Origin: Cytobacillus oceanisediminis
GTDB lineage: Bacteria; Bacillota; Bacilli; Bacillales; Cytobacillaceae
Reading direction: 5' to 3'
Length of the DNA: 64,000 nucleotides
Assembly (NCBI RefSeq): GCF_022811925.1
Contig: NZ_CP065511.1
Span: 1,605,501 to 1,669,500 of the forward strand
The notes under the pieces were generated by a model. That model ran no database searches. It had not been told where the DNA came from and saw nothing but the letters and a program-made list of their open reading frames with translations. The position numbers and the translations under genes are program-made. This document shows positions 35,056-43,303 of the stretch, piece after piece (positions within the stretch are counted from its first letter, which is position 1; every line of letters starts with the position of its first letter).

Positions 35056-36321
35056 ATGCTGGAAAAAAGAACTCCCATTCCTGTTGGGGAAGCAGTAAAA
35101 AAAATCATGGCCTATCAATTAAAAGGAAGTGCAGAATACATATCCATTAATAAAAGCAACGGCCGTTTTCTGGCAGAAGACTTAAAAGCGACCCATGATG
35201 TCCCTCATTTTGATCGATCACCATATGATGGATTTGCTGTTCGTTCAGCAGATACAAAGGAAGCTTCAATGGAAAATCCTGCAGTATTTGAGGTAGTAGA
35301 CCACATTGGCGCCGGACATATGACATCCAAAAACATTGGTCCATTCCAGGCCGTTAGAATTATGACTGGTGCGCAAATGCCTGAAGAATGTGATGCCGTT
35401 GTAATGCTTGAACTGGCAAAAGCATTTGAAGAAGACGGTAAGAATTTTATGTCCATTAAACGCACCTATAATCCTGGAGACAATGTTTCCTTCAAGGGCG
35501 AAGATGCGAAAGAAGGAGATTCTCTGGTTAAGAAGGGGACAAAAATCAATCCTGGAATTCAGGCTATTCTTGCTACTTTTGGCTATGCCGAAGTACCGGT
35601 TGCAAAGAAGCCTGTTATCGGATTATTTGCAACAGGCACTGAGTTATTGGAAGTACACGAACCGCTGCAGCCGGGGAAAATCAGAAACAGCAACGCCCAT
35701 ATGATTACAGCGCAAATTGAAAGGGCTGGGGCGGAAGTTGTTTATTATGGAAAGCTCCCTGACGAATTTGATACTTGTTTCAATGCTGTGAAAGAAGCAT
35801 TGAACAGTGTGGATATGCTGATTACTACGGGCGGTGTATCTGTGGGCGATTATGATTATCTGCCGGGCATTTATGAAAAGCTTGGGGCAGAGGTCCTTTT
35901 CAATAAGGTTGCGATGCGGCCCGGCAGTGTGACTACAGTTGCCCAGCATGAAGGGAAGCTGCTGTTTGGACTTTCCGGAAATCCTTCTGCCTGCTATGTC
36001 GGGTTTGAGCTTTTTGCAAGACCGATCATCCGGAAAATGCTGTTCTCTGAGAAACCGCATTTAAGAAAAGAAACAGCAGAGCTTGTGGCCGAGTTTCCAA
36101 AAGCAAACCCATTTACACGATTTGTCCGGACGGCTGTGAATTATTCAGGAGGCAGACTGGTTGCGGCGCCAAGCGGAGTGGATAAATCAAACATTGTGAT
36201 GAGTCTTGCAGGAGCGAATTCGCTAATGATCCTGCCAGGCGGAACTAGAGGCTATGGCAAGGGCGACATTGTTGAAGTGCTATTGCTTGAGGACCATGAA
36301 GGAAGCAAATGGCCATGGTAA
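35056..36321 (+). CDS. moeA: Molybdopterin molybdenumtransferase MoeA
   Basis: It inserts molybdate into adenylylated molybdopterin. The 421-residue protein has DVPHFDRSPYDGFAVRS at the N-terminus, GIGAGHMTS/IMTGAQMPEECDAV in the substrate region, TTGGVSVGDYDYLP in the MoaB-like domain, and GLSGNPSACYV. ATAGGAGC precedes the ATG. The end overlaps mobB by 13 bp. An Fnr-type promoter lies just upstream, which fits anaerobic need for molybdoenzymes such as nitrate reductase, though none is in the window. Confidence 0.95.
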   Translation: MLEKRTPIPVGEAVKKIMAYQLKGSAEYISINKSNGRFLAEDLKATHDVPHFDRSPYDGFAVRSADTKEASMENPAVFEVVDHIGAGHMTSKNIGPFQAVRIMTGAQMPEECDAVVMLELAKAFEEDGKNFMSIKRTYNPGDNVSFKGEDAKEGDSLVKKGTKINPGIQAILATFGYAEVPVAKKPVIGLFATGTELLEVHEPLQPGKIRNSNAHMITAQIERAGAEVVYYGKLPDEFDTCFNAVKEALNSVDMLITTGGVSVGDYDYLPGIYEKLGAEVLFNKVAMRPGSVTTVAQHEGKLLFGLSGNPSACYVGFELFARPIIRKMLFSEKPHLRKETAELVAEFPKANPFTRFVRTAVNYSGGRLVAAPSGVDKSNIVMSLAGANSLMILPGGTRGYGKGDIVEVLLLEDHEGSKWPW

Positions 36322-36851
36322 AGGAACCTGTTATTTTTCAGGTATCCGGCTATCAAAACAGCGGAAAAACAACATTGGTAAATAAATTAATCTCTGGATT
36401 AAAAGAGAAGGGCCTTTCTGTCATTACCATTAAGCATCATGGACATGGCGGCAAACCCGAAACCCCAGGAGGAAAGGATTCCAGCAGTCATGTTGAATCT
36501 GGAGCAGCCGCTTCACTTGTTGAAGGTGGCGGCAGACTGCTTTTACAAGCTGAGAAGAAAAGCTGGAGCCTGGAGGAGCAGATCAGGATTGCCTTGCAGC
36601 TGCAGCCCGACGTCGTGCTTATTGAAGGTCATAAAAAGGCTTCATTTCCTAAAGCAGTCCTGCTCAGAAGTGATGAAGATCTGTACCTTATGGAGGAACT
36701 GACAAATATCTGTGCACTCTTCTGCTGGGAAGATAAAGTGATTAAGCACAAGACTGCAGATTTGGAAACTCCGTTTTTCAGCATCCGTGATCCTAAAGGC
36801 CCTGAGTGGATTATTGAGTATTTAGTGAGCGAAAGTAAGAAAAGGAGATAA
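36309..36851 (+). CDS. mobB: Molybdopterin-guanine dinucleotide biosynthesis adaptor MobB
   Basis: This is a GTP-binding accessory protein in molybdenum cofactor maturation, 180 residues. Walker A is SGYQNSGKTTL, followed by TIKHHGHGG and the family's GAAASLVEGGGRLLL and VVLIEGHKK. It overlaps the end of moeA and is translationally coupled. mobA is not in the window. Confidence 0.93.
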   Translation: MAMVKEPVIFQVSGYQNSGKTTLVNKLISGLKEKGLSVITIKHHGHGGKPETPGGKDSSSHVESGAAASLVEGGGRLLLQAEKKSWSLEEQIRIALQLQPDVVLIEGHKKASFPKAVLLRSDEDLYLMEELTNICALFCWEDKVIKHKTADLETPFFSIRDPKGPEWIIEYLVSESKKRR

Positions 36852-36859
36852 GAATATAC

Positions 36860-36892
36860 AAAACAGTCCAATCTATTTTGGGCTGTTTTTAT
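36860..36892 (+). terminator. Terminator of moeA-mobB
   Basis: AAAACAGTCCAA and TTGGGCTGTTTT pair over 12 bp with one G-U, then TTATAATTT. Confidence 0.82.
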
Positions 36893-36934
36893 AATTTCTA
36901 AAAAAATGAACGTTTTTGTGGCGATGTGTTTATC

Positions 36935-36977
36935 AGTGATAATCTTCACTTAGTATTTACCGGGAATATTATATATT
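36935..36977 (+). promoter_or_regulatory. Fnr-like promoter of ywiC
   Basis: AGTGA-N6-TCACT (36935-36950) is a perfect palindrome close to the Fnr consensus, and TATATT (36972-36977) starts 37 bases after the box start. Confidence 0.65.
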
Positions 36978-37008
36978 ATAGGCAGAAATCAGCGGGGAGG
37001 TATTATAG

Positions 37009-37728
37009 ATGAAGTTATTTACGCCGAAACAGCATGGAGCCTGGGCAATGCTAATACTGCCATTTTGGCTCGGAGCGGCTGCATCTGATATTATTTGGTC
37101 ACATATCCCGTTTTTTTTAGGATGGATATTACTATATCTGGCTACTTATCCGTGCCTTCTTCTTTTTAAAAGAAAAAGAATGGCTTTTTATGCGAAGTGG
37201 ACTACTATTTATCTGGTTCCGGCTATTTTACTGCTATTAATTCCTTTACTGGTAAGGCCATCGATTATCATATTTGGACTTCTTATGATTCCTTTTTTTA
37301 TTATTAATGCACGCTATTCGTCTAAAAATAGAGATAGGGCATTAGGTAACGACTTTAGTGCCATTTGTGCATTTTCAATAGCAGGCCTTGCGAGCAGCTA
37401 CTTGCCGCATGGGGAAATTACACTGCTGGCCTGGACAGTATTTGCAGCTTCCATTTTGTTTTTTGCCGGAAGCACCTTCTATGTAAAATCAATGATCAGA
37501 GAAAAGAAAAATATTTCCTTCAAATGGATTTCGTGGATCTTTCATGCTGCGGTACCGATCCTCTGGCTGCTGGCAGGCGGATGGATTGTATCTGCAGCGT
37601 TTCTTCCCAGCCTTTTTCGGTCCATTGCATTTTATGGGAAATCATTTACACCTAAAAAAATTGGAATTTATGAAATTGCTAATGCAGCCATATTCTTTTT
37701 CATATTATTACTTGCCATACACACTTAA
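37009..37728 (+). CDS. ywiC: YwiC-like membrane protein
   Basis: This is an integral membrane protein with about seven helices, 239 residues, of the YwiC family. Its conserved opening is FTPKQHGAWAMLILPFWLGA, and a middle loop has NARYSSKNRDRALGNDF. In B. subtilis ywiC lies beside narK and fnr, and the grouping with fnr is kept here although order differs. Function is unknown; an anaerobic role is likely from position and from the Fnr-like box upstream. CGGGGAGG precedes the ATG. Confidence 0.88.
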   Translation: MKLFTPKQHGAWAMLILPFWLGAAASDIIWSHIPFFLGWILLYLATYPCLLLFKRKRMAFYAKWTTIYLVPAILLLLIPLLVRPSIIIFGLLMIPFFIINARYSSKNRDRALGNDFSAICAFSIAGLASSYLPHGEITLLAWTVFAASILFFAGSTFYVKSMIREKKNISFKWISWIFHAAVPILWLLAGGWIVSAAFLPSLFRSIAFYGKSFTPKKIGIYEIANAAIFFFILLLAIHT

Positions 37729-37730
37729 GG

Positions 37731-37754
37731 ACCGGCCTGACCAGGCCGGTTTTT
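37731..37754 (+). terminator. Terminator of ywiC
   Basis: ACCGGCC and GGCCGGT with TTTTT directly after. Confidence 0.9.
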
Positions 37755-37832
37755 CAATTTATCCAGAAATGCAATAAAGCTGTGCTGTGAAAAAATAAAT
37801 ATTAGAAATCTTTAAAACTTCAGTAAAATAGG

Positions 37833-37861
37833 TTGCAATTTTTCCTCCCAGTTTCTATAAT
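37833..37861 (+). promoter_or_regulatory. Sigma-A promoter of the arginine operon
   Basis: TTGCAA (37833-37838) and TATAAT (37856-37861) are 17 bp apart. Transcription would start near 37868, about 64 bp before argC. Confidence 0.8.
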
Positions 37862-37865
37862 AAGA

Positions 37866-37899
37866 GAAACATAAATTCATAAATATGTATATAAATGAT
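37866..37899 (+). promoter_or_regulatory. Tandem ArgR/AhrC box-like sites at argC
   Basis: Two imperfect versions of TGAAT-W4-ATTCA are centred near 37872 and 37892, about two helical turns apart, at the transcription start. One has the ATTCA half, the other a TGTAT-ATAA-ATGAT form. The AT-rich context lowers certainty. Confidence 0.4.
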
Positions 37900-37931
37900 T
37901 AAATATACAAAAGAGTGTGGAAGGAGCAATT

Positions 37932-38963
37932 ATGAACGTTTCAATTATCGGAACAACCGGATATGGGGGTGCGGAATTGCTCCGTATCCTAAAGCAGCAT
38001 CCGGAATTTAACATTAAATCGATCCATTCAACGAAAGAAGATCTCCCCATTTGGAATGAATATCCCCATCTATATGGAATCATTGACAAGAAATTACAGG
38101 GGATTGATTCAGCTCAAATAGCAGAACAGTCTGATATTGTTTTTCTGGCAACGCCATCTGGAGTATCAGGGAAACTTGCTGAAAATTTTTCAGGCAAGAA
38201 TATAAAGGTAATTGACCTTTCCGGTGATCTTCGAATCCCAGCTCAAGCATATCTGGAGTGGTATAAACACGCTCCTGCAAACGAATCTCTTGTTGCACAA
38301 GCAGTATATGGGCTTCCTGAGTGGCATCATGACGAAATAGCTTCCGCAGAAGTCATATCTAATCCTGGGTGCTATCCAACAGCTGCTCTGCTAAGTCTTG
38401 CACCAGTTGTAAAAGAAAATTTAATAAAACCAGATAGTGTTGTTGTCGATGCAAAATCCGGGGTGTCCGGGGCAGGAAGGGGACTTTCAAGAACAACAAG
38501 CTACGCAGAAGCAAATGAAAACCTGCGGGTTTATAAGGTAAATCAGCATCAGCATACACCAGAGATCGAGCAGCAGCTGATGAATTGGAATTCCGCAATA
38601 AAGCCGATCACATTCACGACCCATCTTCTTCCTATAACAAGAGGCATTATGACAACCAGCTATGTTCAGCTGACAAAAGAATACACTTCTTCTCAAATTC
38701 TTGAACTTTATCAATCAGTCTATGAAAAGCAGCCATTTATTCGAATTCGTCCCGAAAATTCATTTCCTTCCGTCAAAGAGGTCGCAGGCTCTAATTTTTG
38801 CGACATAGGTGTCCATGTGGATTCCAGAACGGGCAGACTGACAATAGTTTCAGTGATTGATAATTTAATGAAGGGTGCTGCCGGGCAGGCTGTACAAAAT
38901 GCCAATATAATGAGCGGATTGGATGAAGCAGCGGGTCTCGGATTTGTTCCGCTCTATCCATAA
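37932..38963 (+). CDS. argC: N-acetyl-gamma-glutamyl-phosphate reductase
   Basis: This is the third step of arginine synthesis, reducing N-acetylglutamyl phosphate with NADPH to the semialdehyde. 343 residues. The Rossmann loop is IIGTTGYGGAELLR, the catalytic Cys is in SNPGCYPTAA, and HQHTPEIE is the substrate region. ATG 37932 follows AAGGAG; an in-frame GTG five codons earlier includes this ribosome site. It is the first gene of argCJBD-carAB-argF and lies 71 bp after the -10 element. Confidence 0.95.
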   Translation: MNVSIIGTTGYGGAELLRILKQHPEFNIKSIHSTKEDLPIWNEYPHLYGIIDKKLQGIDSAQIAEQSDIVFLATPSGVSGKLAENFSGKNIKVIDLSGDLRIPAQAYLEWYKHAPANESLVAQAVYGLPEWHHDEIASAEVISNPGCYPTAALLSLAPVVKENLIKPDSVVVDAKSGVSGAGRGLSRTTSYAEANENLRVYKVNQHQHTPEIEQQLMNWNSAIKPITFTTHLLPITRGIMTTSYVQLTKEYTSSQILELYQSVYEKQPFIRIRPENSFPSVKEVAGSNFCDIGVHVDSRTGRLTIVSVIDNLMKGAAGQAVQNANIMSGLDEAAGLGFVPLYP

Positions 38964-38976
38964 GGAGGAAAGATAA

Positions 38977-40206
38977 ATGCAATTAGTATCTCAAACTGAA
39001 GTAACCGAACTGCCCACCGGAAGCATCATAACACCGAAAGGCTTTACAGCAGCTGGTGTTCATGCAGGGCTGCGATATTCAAAAAAGGACTTAGGAATTA
39101 TATTAAGCGATACGCCTGCACAATGTGCAGCTGTCTATACTACAAGCCATTTTCAGGCTGCCCCTCTAAAAGTTACACAGGAAAGCATTGCAGCAGAAGG
39201 CCTCATTCAGGCTGTTATAGTAAATAGTGCATGTGCCAATGCCTGTACAGGGGACCAGGGGCTAAAAGATGCTTATCAAATGAGAAAATCAGCTGCAGAT
39301 AAATTCAATTTAAAGGAACAGCATGTGGCGGTTGCCTCTACTGGTGTCATTGGGGAGTATATGCAGATGGATAAGATAGAAGAGGGCATTAAGATGCTGA
39401 AGCCCGGCAATGAGGCATTACACTCAGAGGATTTTCAAACAGCCATATTAACAACGGATTTAGTGATGAAGAAGTGCTGCTATTCGGCAGTCATCGATGG
39501 GAAAACCGTTACAATGGGCGGTTCCGCAAAGGGTTCTGGAATGATTCATCCCAATATGGCAACAATGCTTGCGTTTATCACAACAGATGCAAATATAGAC
39601 TGCAGCGATTTGCAATTTGCTTTAAAACAGGTTACCGATCGAACGTTCAATCAGATAACCGTTGATGGAGATACCTCAACAAATGATATGGTAATGGTCA
39701 TGGCCAATGGAACCAGCGGTATAAATAAACTTTCGCCGGATCACCCAGATTGGGATGTATTTATACAGATGCTTTCCCAAACAAGTGAGAGTCTTGCCAA
39801 ACAGATTGCAAAAGATGGTGAAGGAGCAACAAAGCTGATAGAAGTGGTGGTATCGGGAACAAAAACTGATGATGATGCAAGAATGATTGCTAAGCAGATT
39901 GTCGGCTCGAACCTTGTTAAGACTGCTGTATATGGAGCGGATGCCAATTGGGGCAGAATTATCGGGGCAATCGGACAGAGCCAGGCAGCTTTTGATCCGT
40001 CTTCGGTAGATATCGCAATCGGACCTATAGCCATGCTGCAAAATAGTGTTCCACTGGCATTTTCTGAAGAAGAAGCAAAAGAGTACTTATCCAATGCCGC
40101 CATTCAGATTACTGTGGATCTTCATCAGGGAGCAGGCAAAGGGAAGGCCTGGGGATGTGACTTATCCTATGATTATGTCAAAATCAATGCAAGCTATCGT
40201 ACCTGA
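38977..40206 (+). CDS. argJ: Bifunctional ornithine acetyltransferase / N-acetylglutamate synthase
   Basis: This recycles the acetyl group from N-acetylornithine to glutamate, and in bifunctional forms also makes acetylglutamate from acetyl-CoA. 409 residues. The precursor self-cleaves before the Thr in GSGMIHPNMATML, giving alpha and beta chains. The C-terminal KINASYRT is typical. AAGGAGGA precedes the ATG, 13 bp after argC. Confidence 0.95.
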   Translation: MQLVSQTEVTELPTGSIITPKGFTAAGVHAGLRYSKKDLGIILSDTPAQCAAVYTTSHFQAAPLKVTQESIAAEGLIQAVIVNSACANACTGDQGLKDAYQMRKSAADKFNLKEQHVAVASTGVIGEYMQMDKIEEGIKMLKPGNEALHSEDFQTAILTTDLVMKKCCYSAVIDGKTVTMGGSAKGSGMIHPNMATMLAFITTDANIDCSDLQFALKQVTDRTFNQITVDGDTSTNDMVMVMANGTSGINKLSPDHPDWDVFIQMLSQTSESLAKQIAKDGEGATKLIEVVVSGTKTDDDARMIAKQIVGSNLVKTAVYGADANWGRIIGAIGQSQAAFDPSSVDIAIGPIAMLQNSVPLAFSEEEAKEYLSNAAIQITVDLHQGAGKGKAWGCDLSYDYVKINASYRT

Positions 40207-40218
40207 GGGGGATGCCAT

Positions 40219-40992
40219 TTGAAAAGTATAGTCATTAAGTGCGGAGGCAGTGTAATGGAAGAGCTGGGAGAGGCTTTTTTTGATAGTCTTTTAGTGTTGA
40301 AGAATGAAGGATACCAGATTGTTTTTGTTCATGGAGGCGGCCCGGCAATTAACAGCATGCTGGAACTTTATAATATCCCTCATGAATTTGTCAATGGGCT
40401 AAGAAAGACGACTCCGGAAGTTCTGGAGGTAGCAGAGATGGTCTTGTCAGGACAATCCAACCGCAAACTTACCTCAATGATTGAACTGCATGGATTGAAA
40501 GGGTTTGGCGTAAATGGAAGTGATGCGGGATTACTAAAGGCAGAATATATCAATCAGGATGAGCTTGGACTGGTTGGTGAAATAACGGCTGTTAATCAGT
40601 CAGTACTGGAAATGTTATTTAACGAAGACCTGGTCCCTGTCATTACTCCTATTGCAGCTGCAGAAGGCGGCACGAAACTGAATATCAATGCCGACTATGC
40701 GGCGGCAGCTGTTGCCAATGCCATTAAAGCTGAACATTGCATCTTTGTAACGGATGTAAAAGGAATTTTCATTGACGGTAACCTCTCTCCCCAGCTTGAC
40801 GCGGATGAAATTGAACAGCATATTAACGATAAAAAAATTACAGGCGGAATGATTCCAAAAGTTACCTCTGCCTTGAACCTAATCAGCAAAGGGCTAAATA
40901 GCGTAATGATTGTATCAGGAAAAGAAAAGTTTTATGAGGAAGGCATATGGATCGGTACGAATGTATCTGCCAAGAAGGAGGTCTTAACTTGA
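40219..40992 (+). CDS. argB: Acetylglutamate kinase
   Basis: This is the second step of arginine synthesis, phosphorylating N-acetylglutamate. 257 residues of the amino acid kinase fold, with VIKCGGSV, the HGGGP loop (VFVHGGGPAIN) and GGMIPKV. The start is a TTG after GAGGGGG with a 7-base gap. At this length it lacks the N-terminal helix of arginine-inhibited hexameric enzymes, so direct feedback inhibition by arginine is unlikely (inference). The stop overlaps the argD start. Confidence 0.94.
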   Translation: MKSIVIKCGGSVMEELGEAFFDSLLVLKNEGYQIVFVHGGGPAINSMLELYNIPHEFVNGLRKTTPEVLEVAEMVLSGQSNRKLTSMIELHGLKGFGVNGSDAGLLKAEYINQDELGLVGEITAVNQSVLEMLFNEDLVPVITPIAAAEGGTKLNINADYAAAAVANAIKAEHCIFVTDVKGIFIDGNLSPQLDADEIEQHINDKKITGGMIPKVTSALNLISKGLNSVMIVSGKEKFYEEGIWIGTNVSAKKEVLT

Positions 40993-42146
40993 GTAATCTA
41001 TTTCCAACGTATGCCCGGTGGGAAGTGGAGCCGGAAAAAGCAGAAGGAAGCTATCTTTTTGATAAAAATGGGAAACGCTATTTGGACTTCACATCAGGGA
41101 TCGGAGTCTGCAATCTTGGTCACCGCCCAGCAGCAGTACAAAAATCAATCAATGAACAGCTGAATAAATTCTGGCATGTTTCCAATTTATTTATGCAGGA
41201 TCAGCAGGAGGCTGCAGCAAAGACTCTCTCTGAAGCTGTGGGCATGGACCTCGTATTCTTTGCCAACAGCGGAGCAGAAGCAAATGAAGCAGCGATTAAG
41301 CTTGCAAGAAAAGCTTCGGGACGGAAAAAAATCATTACTTTTCAACAATCATTCCACGGGAGAACCTTCGCCACTATGGCTGCAACGGGCCAGGAAAAAA
41401 TTAAAAAAGGCTATGGTTCCATGCTTGAGACTTTTAAGTATGTTCCTTTTAATGATATTAATGCATTGAAGGATGAGATTGATGCGGAAACAGCGGCCGT
41501 AATGCTGGAAATTGTACAGGGTGAAGGCGGGATTCACATTGGGAATCAGGAGTTTCTAACAAAAACTGAGCAGCTTTGCAAAGAATATGGAGCGCTGCTG
41601 ATTGTAGATGAAATTCAGACCGGCATTGGCAGAACGGGTAAAGCCTTTGGATTTCAGCATTTTGACCTTTCTCCCGATATCGTAACCGCAGCTAAAGGCC
41701 TGGGAAGCGGATTGCCAATAGGCGCTGTGATTGGAAAAAAAGCATTAGAAGGAGTATTTGGACCAGGAAGCCATGGATCAACATTTGGCGGGAACCCGAT
41801 CAGCATTGCAGCAGCTATTGCTACCATGAACACAATATTTGATGATGATTTTTTACAAGGCGTTCAGGAAAAGAGTGCATATCTTGCTGACAAATTGGCA
41901 GAATCGCTTGAACAGATTGCAGCTGTTAAGGAGATTCGCTATCTTGGTTTGATGGTCGGTATTGAATCAGATGTTCCCCTTCCATCATTGTTAAAGGAAT
42001 TAAGAGCCAATTTCTTGCTGGCATTGCCTGCAGGGGAAAATGTTTTGCGGCTGCTGCCTCCGCTGACAGCATCAAAATCTGAAATAGATGAAGCGGTACA
42101 AATTCTGCAATCCACATTAATGGAATTTTCAAAATCAGCTGTGTAG
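40989..42146 (+). CDS. argD: Acetylornithine aminotransferase
   Basis: This is the PLP-dependent fourth step of arginine synthesis, converting the semialdehyde to N-acetylornithine. 385 residues. SGAEANEAAIKLAR, SFHGRTFATM, LIVDEIQTGIGRTG and the PLP Lys in TAAKGLGSGLPIGA are visible. The start is TTG at 40989, overlapping the argB TGA and preceded by AAGGAGG; an upstream ATG at 40947 lies in argB without a ribosome site. Confidence 0.94.
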   Translation: MSNLFPTYARWEVEPEKAEGSYLFDKNGKRYLDFTSGIGVCNLGHRPAAVQKSINEQLNKFWHVSNLFMQDQQEAAAKTLSEAVGMDLVFFANSGAEANEAAIKLARKASGRKKIITFQQSFHGRTFATMAATGQEKIKKGYGSMLETFKYVPFNDINALKDEIDAETAAVMLEIVQGEGGIHIGNQEFLTKTEQLCKEYGALLIVDEIQTGIGRTGKAFGFQHFDLSPDIVTAAKGLGSGLPIGAVIGKKALEGVFGPGSHGSTFGGNPISIAAAIATMNTIFDDDFLQGVQEKSAYLADKLAESLEQIAAVKEIRYLGLMVGIESDVPLPSLLKELRANFLLALPAGENVLRLLPPLTASKSEIDEAVQILQSTLMEFSKSAV

Positions 42147-42166
42147 GCTGTATTATTTTTCAAATG

Positions 42167-42184
42167 GATGAATAAAAATTAACA
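42167..42184 (+). promoter_or_regulatory. ArgR/AhrC box before carA
   Basis: GATGAATAAAAATTAACA matches the WNTGAATWWWWATTCANW consensus at all but two informative positions. It lies in the 77-bp gap between argD and carA, so a regulated internal promoter or a repressor roadblock is possible. Confidence 0.65.
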
Positions 42185-42223
42185 AAGTTATATAAATATA
42201 CAGATAGCTTCGAGGTGTTGATA

Positions 42224-43303
42224 ATGGAAGGATACCTTCATTTAAATAGCGGCCATTCCTATAAGGGCCAATGGCTGTCGGATCAGCCTGAAAAGGATAT
42301 AGAAGGGGAAATCGTTTTTTTTACAGGAATGACAGGCTACCAGGAAGTATTGACAGATCCCTCTTATAAGGACCAAATTATTGTATTTACGTATCCTTTA
42401 ATCGGAAATTACGGAATAAATGAGTCTGATTTTGAGAGCAAGAAACCTCATGTGGCCGGGGTTATTGTATATGAAGGAAGCAGAAATCCTTCGCATTACA
42501 AATCGGCTTATTCGCTTCAGGAATACCTTCAGAAATGGAATATTCCATTATTAGGGCATATGGATACCCGTTCCATTGTAAAGAAAATCCGTTCAGAAGG
42601 CAGCATGCCGGCAAAAATGTCTTCTTCGGAAACGGCAGCCGCCGGATTGCTGCTTCCAAAGGATGAAAAAGTTTGTAAAGTATCTTCACAAACTATGGAG
42701 TGCTTTGGAGAGGGCGGCATTCATATAGTTGTCATGGATTTTGGAGCTAAAAAATCAATTGTGGATTCTTTGCTGAAAAGAGCGTGCAAGGTTACATCTG
42801 TTCCTTATAATACAAGCTTTGAACAGATAAAAAAACTAAATCCAGACGGCGTGGTGCTTTCAAACGGGCCTGGAGATCCAAAAGAATTAAAAAGCATCCT
42901 CCCGGAATTAAAAAAGGTGCTGGAGCAGTATCCGGCATTGGGAATTTGCCTTGGCCACCAGCTGGCAGCTTTAGCATTTGGAGGCAACACAAAGAAACTG
43001 TCCTTTGGCCATAGGGGTGCCAACCACCCGATTGCGGACATGAAGAAGGGCACTGTCTTTATGTCATCACAAAATCATAGCTATGTGGTTGATGAAGAAA
43101 GCATAAAAGATACAGGGTTTAAAACCCGCTATGTAAACCTTCATGACCAGTCAATTGAGGGACTAATGCATAAGGTGCTGCCAATCCATACGGTGCAATT
43201 CCATCCGGAAGCCCATCCGGGACCTGCGGATGGTGATTATATTTTTGATGAGTTTATGAACATGATTCAAGAGGAGAATAGGAGAGTTTTCGCTTATGCC
43301 TAA
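42224..43303 (+). CDS. carA: Carbamoyl phosphate synthase small subunit, arginine-specific
   Basis: This is the glutamine amidotransferase subunit that supplies ammonia for carbamoyl phosphate. 359 residues. The N-terminal CPSase domain has FFTGMTGYQEVLTDPSY. The class I glutaminase domain holds the nucleophile Cys in GICLGHQLAA and the His-Glu in QFHPEAHPGP. The ATG at 42224 lies six bases after GAGGTG. Because it sits in the arg operon and is preceded by an ArgR-type box, it is the arginine-linked rather than the pyrimidine-linked enzyme. It overlaps carB by 8 bp. Confidence 0.94.
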   Translation: MEGYLHLNSGHSYKGQWLSDQPEKDIEGEIVFFTGMTGYQEVLTDPSYKDQIIVFTYPLIGNYGINESDFESKKPHVAGVIVYEGSRNPSHYKSAYSLQEYLQKWNIPLLGHMDTRSIVKKIRSEGSMPAKMSSSETAAAGLLLPKDEKVCKVSSQTMECFGEGGIHIVVMDFGAKKSIVDSLLKRACKVTSVPYNTSFEQIKKLNPDGVVLSNGPGDPKELKSILPELKKVLEQYPALGICLGHQLAALAFGGNTKKLSFGHRGANHPIADMKKGTVFMSSQNHSYVVDEESIKDTGFKTRYVNLHDQSIEGLMHKVLPIHTVQFHPEAHPGPADGDYIFDEFMNMIQEENRRVFAYA

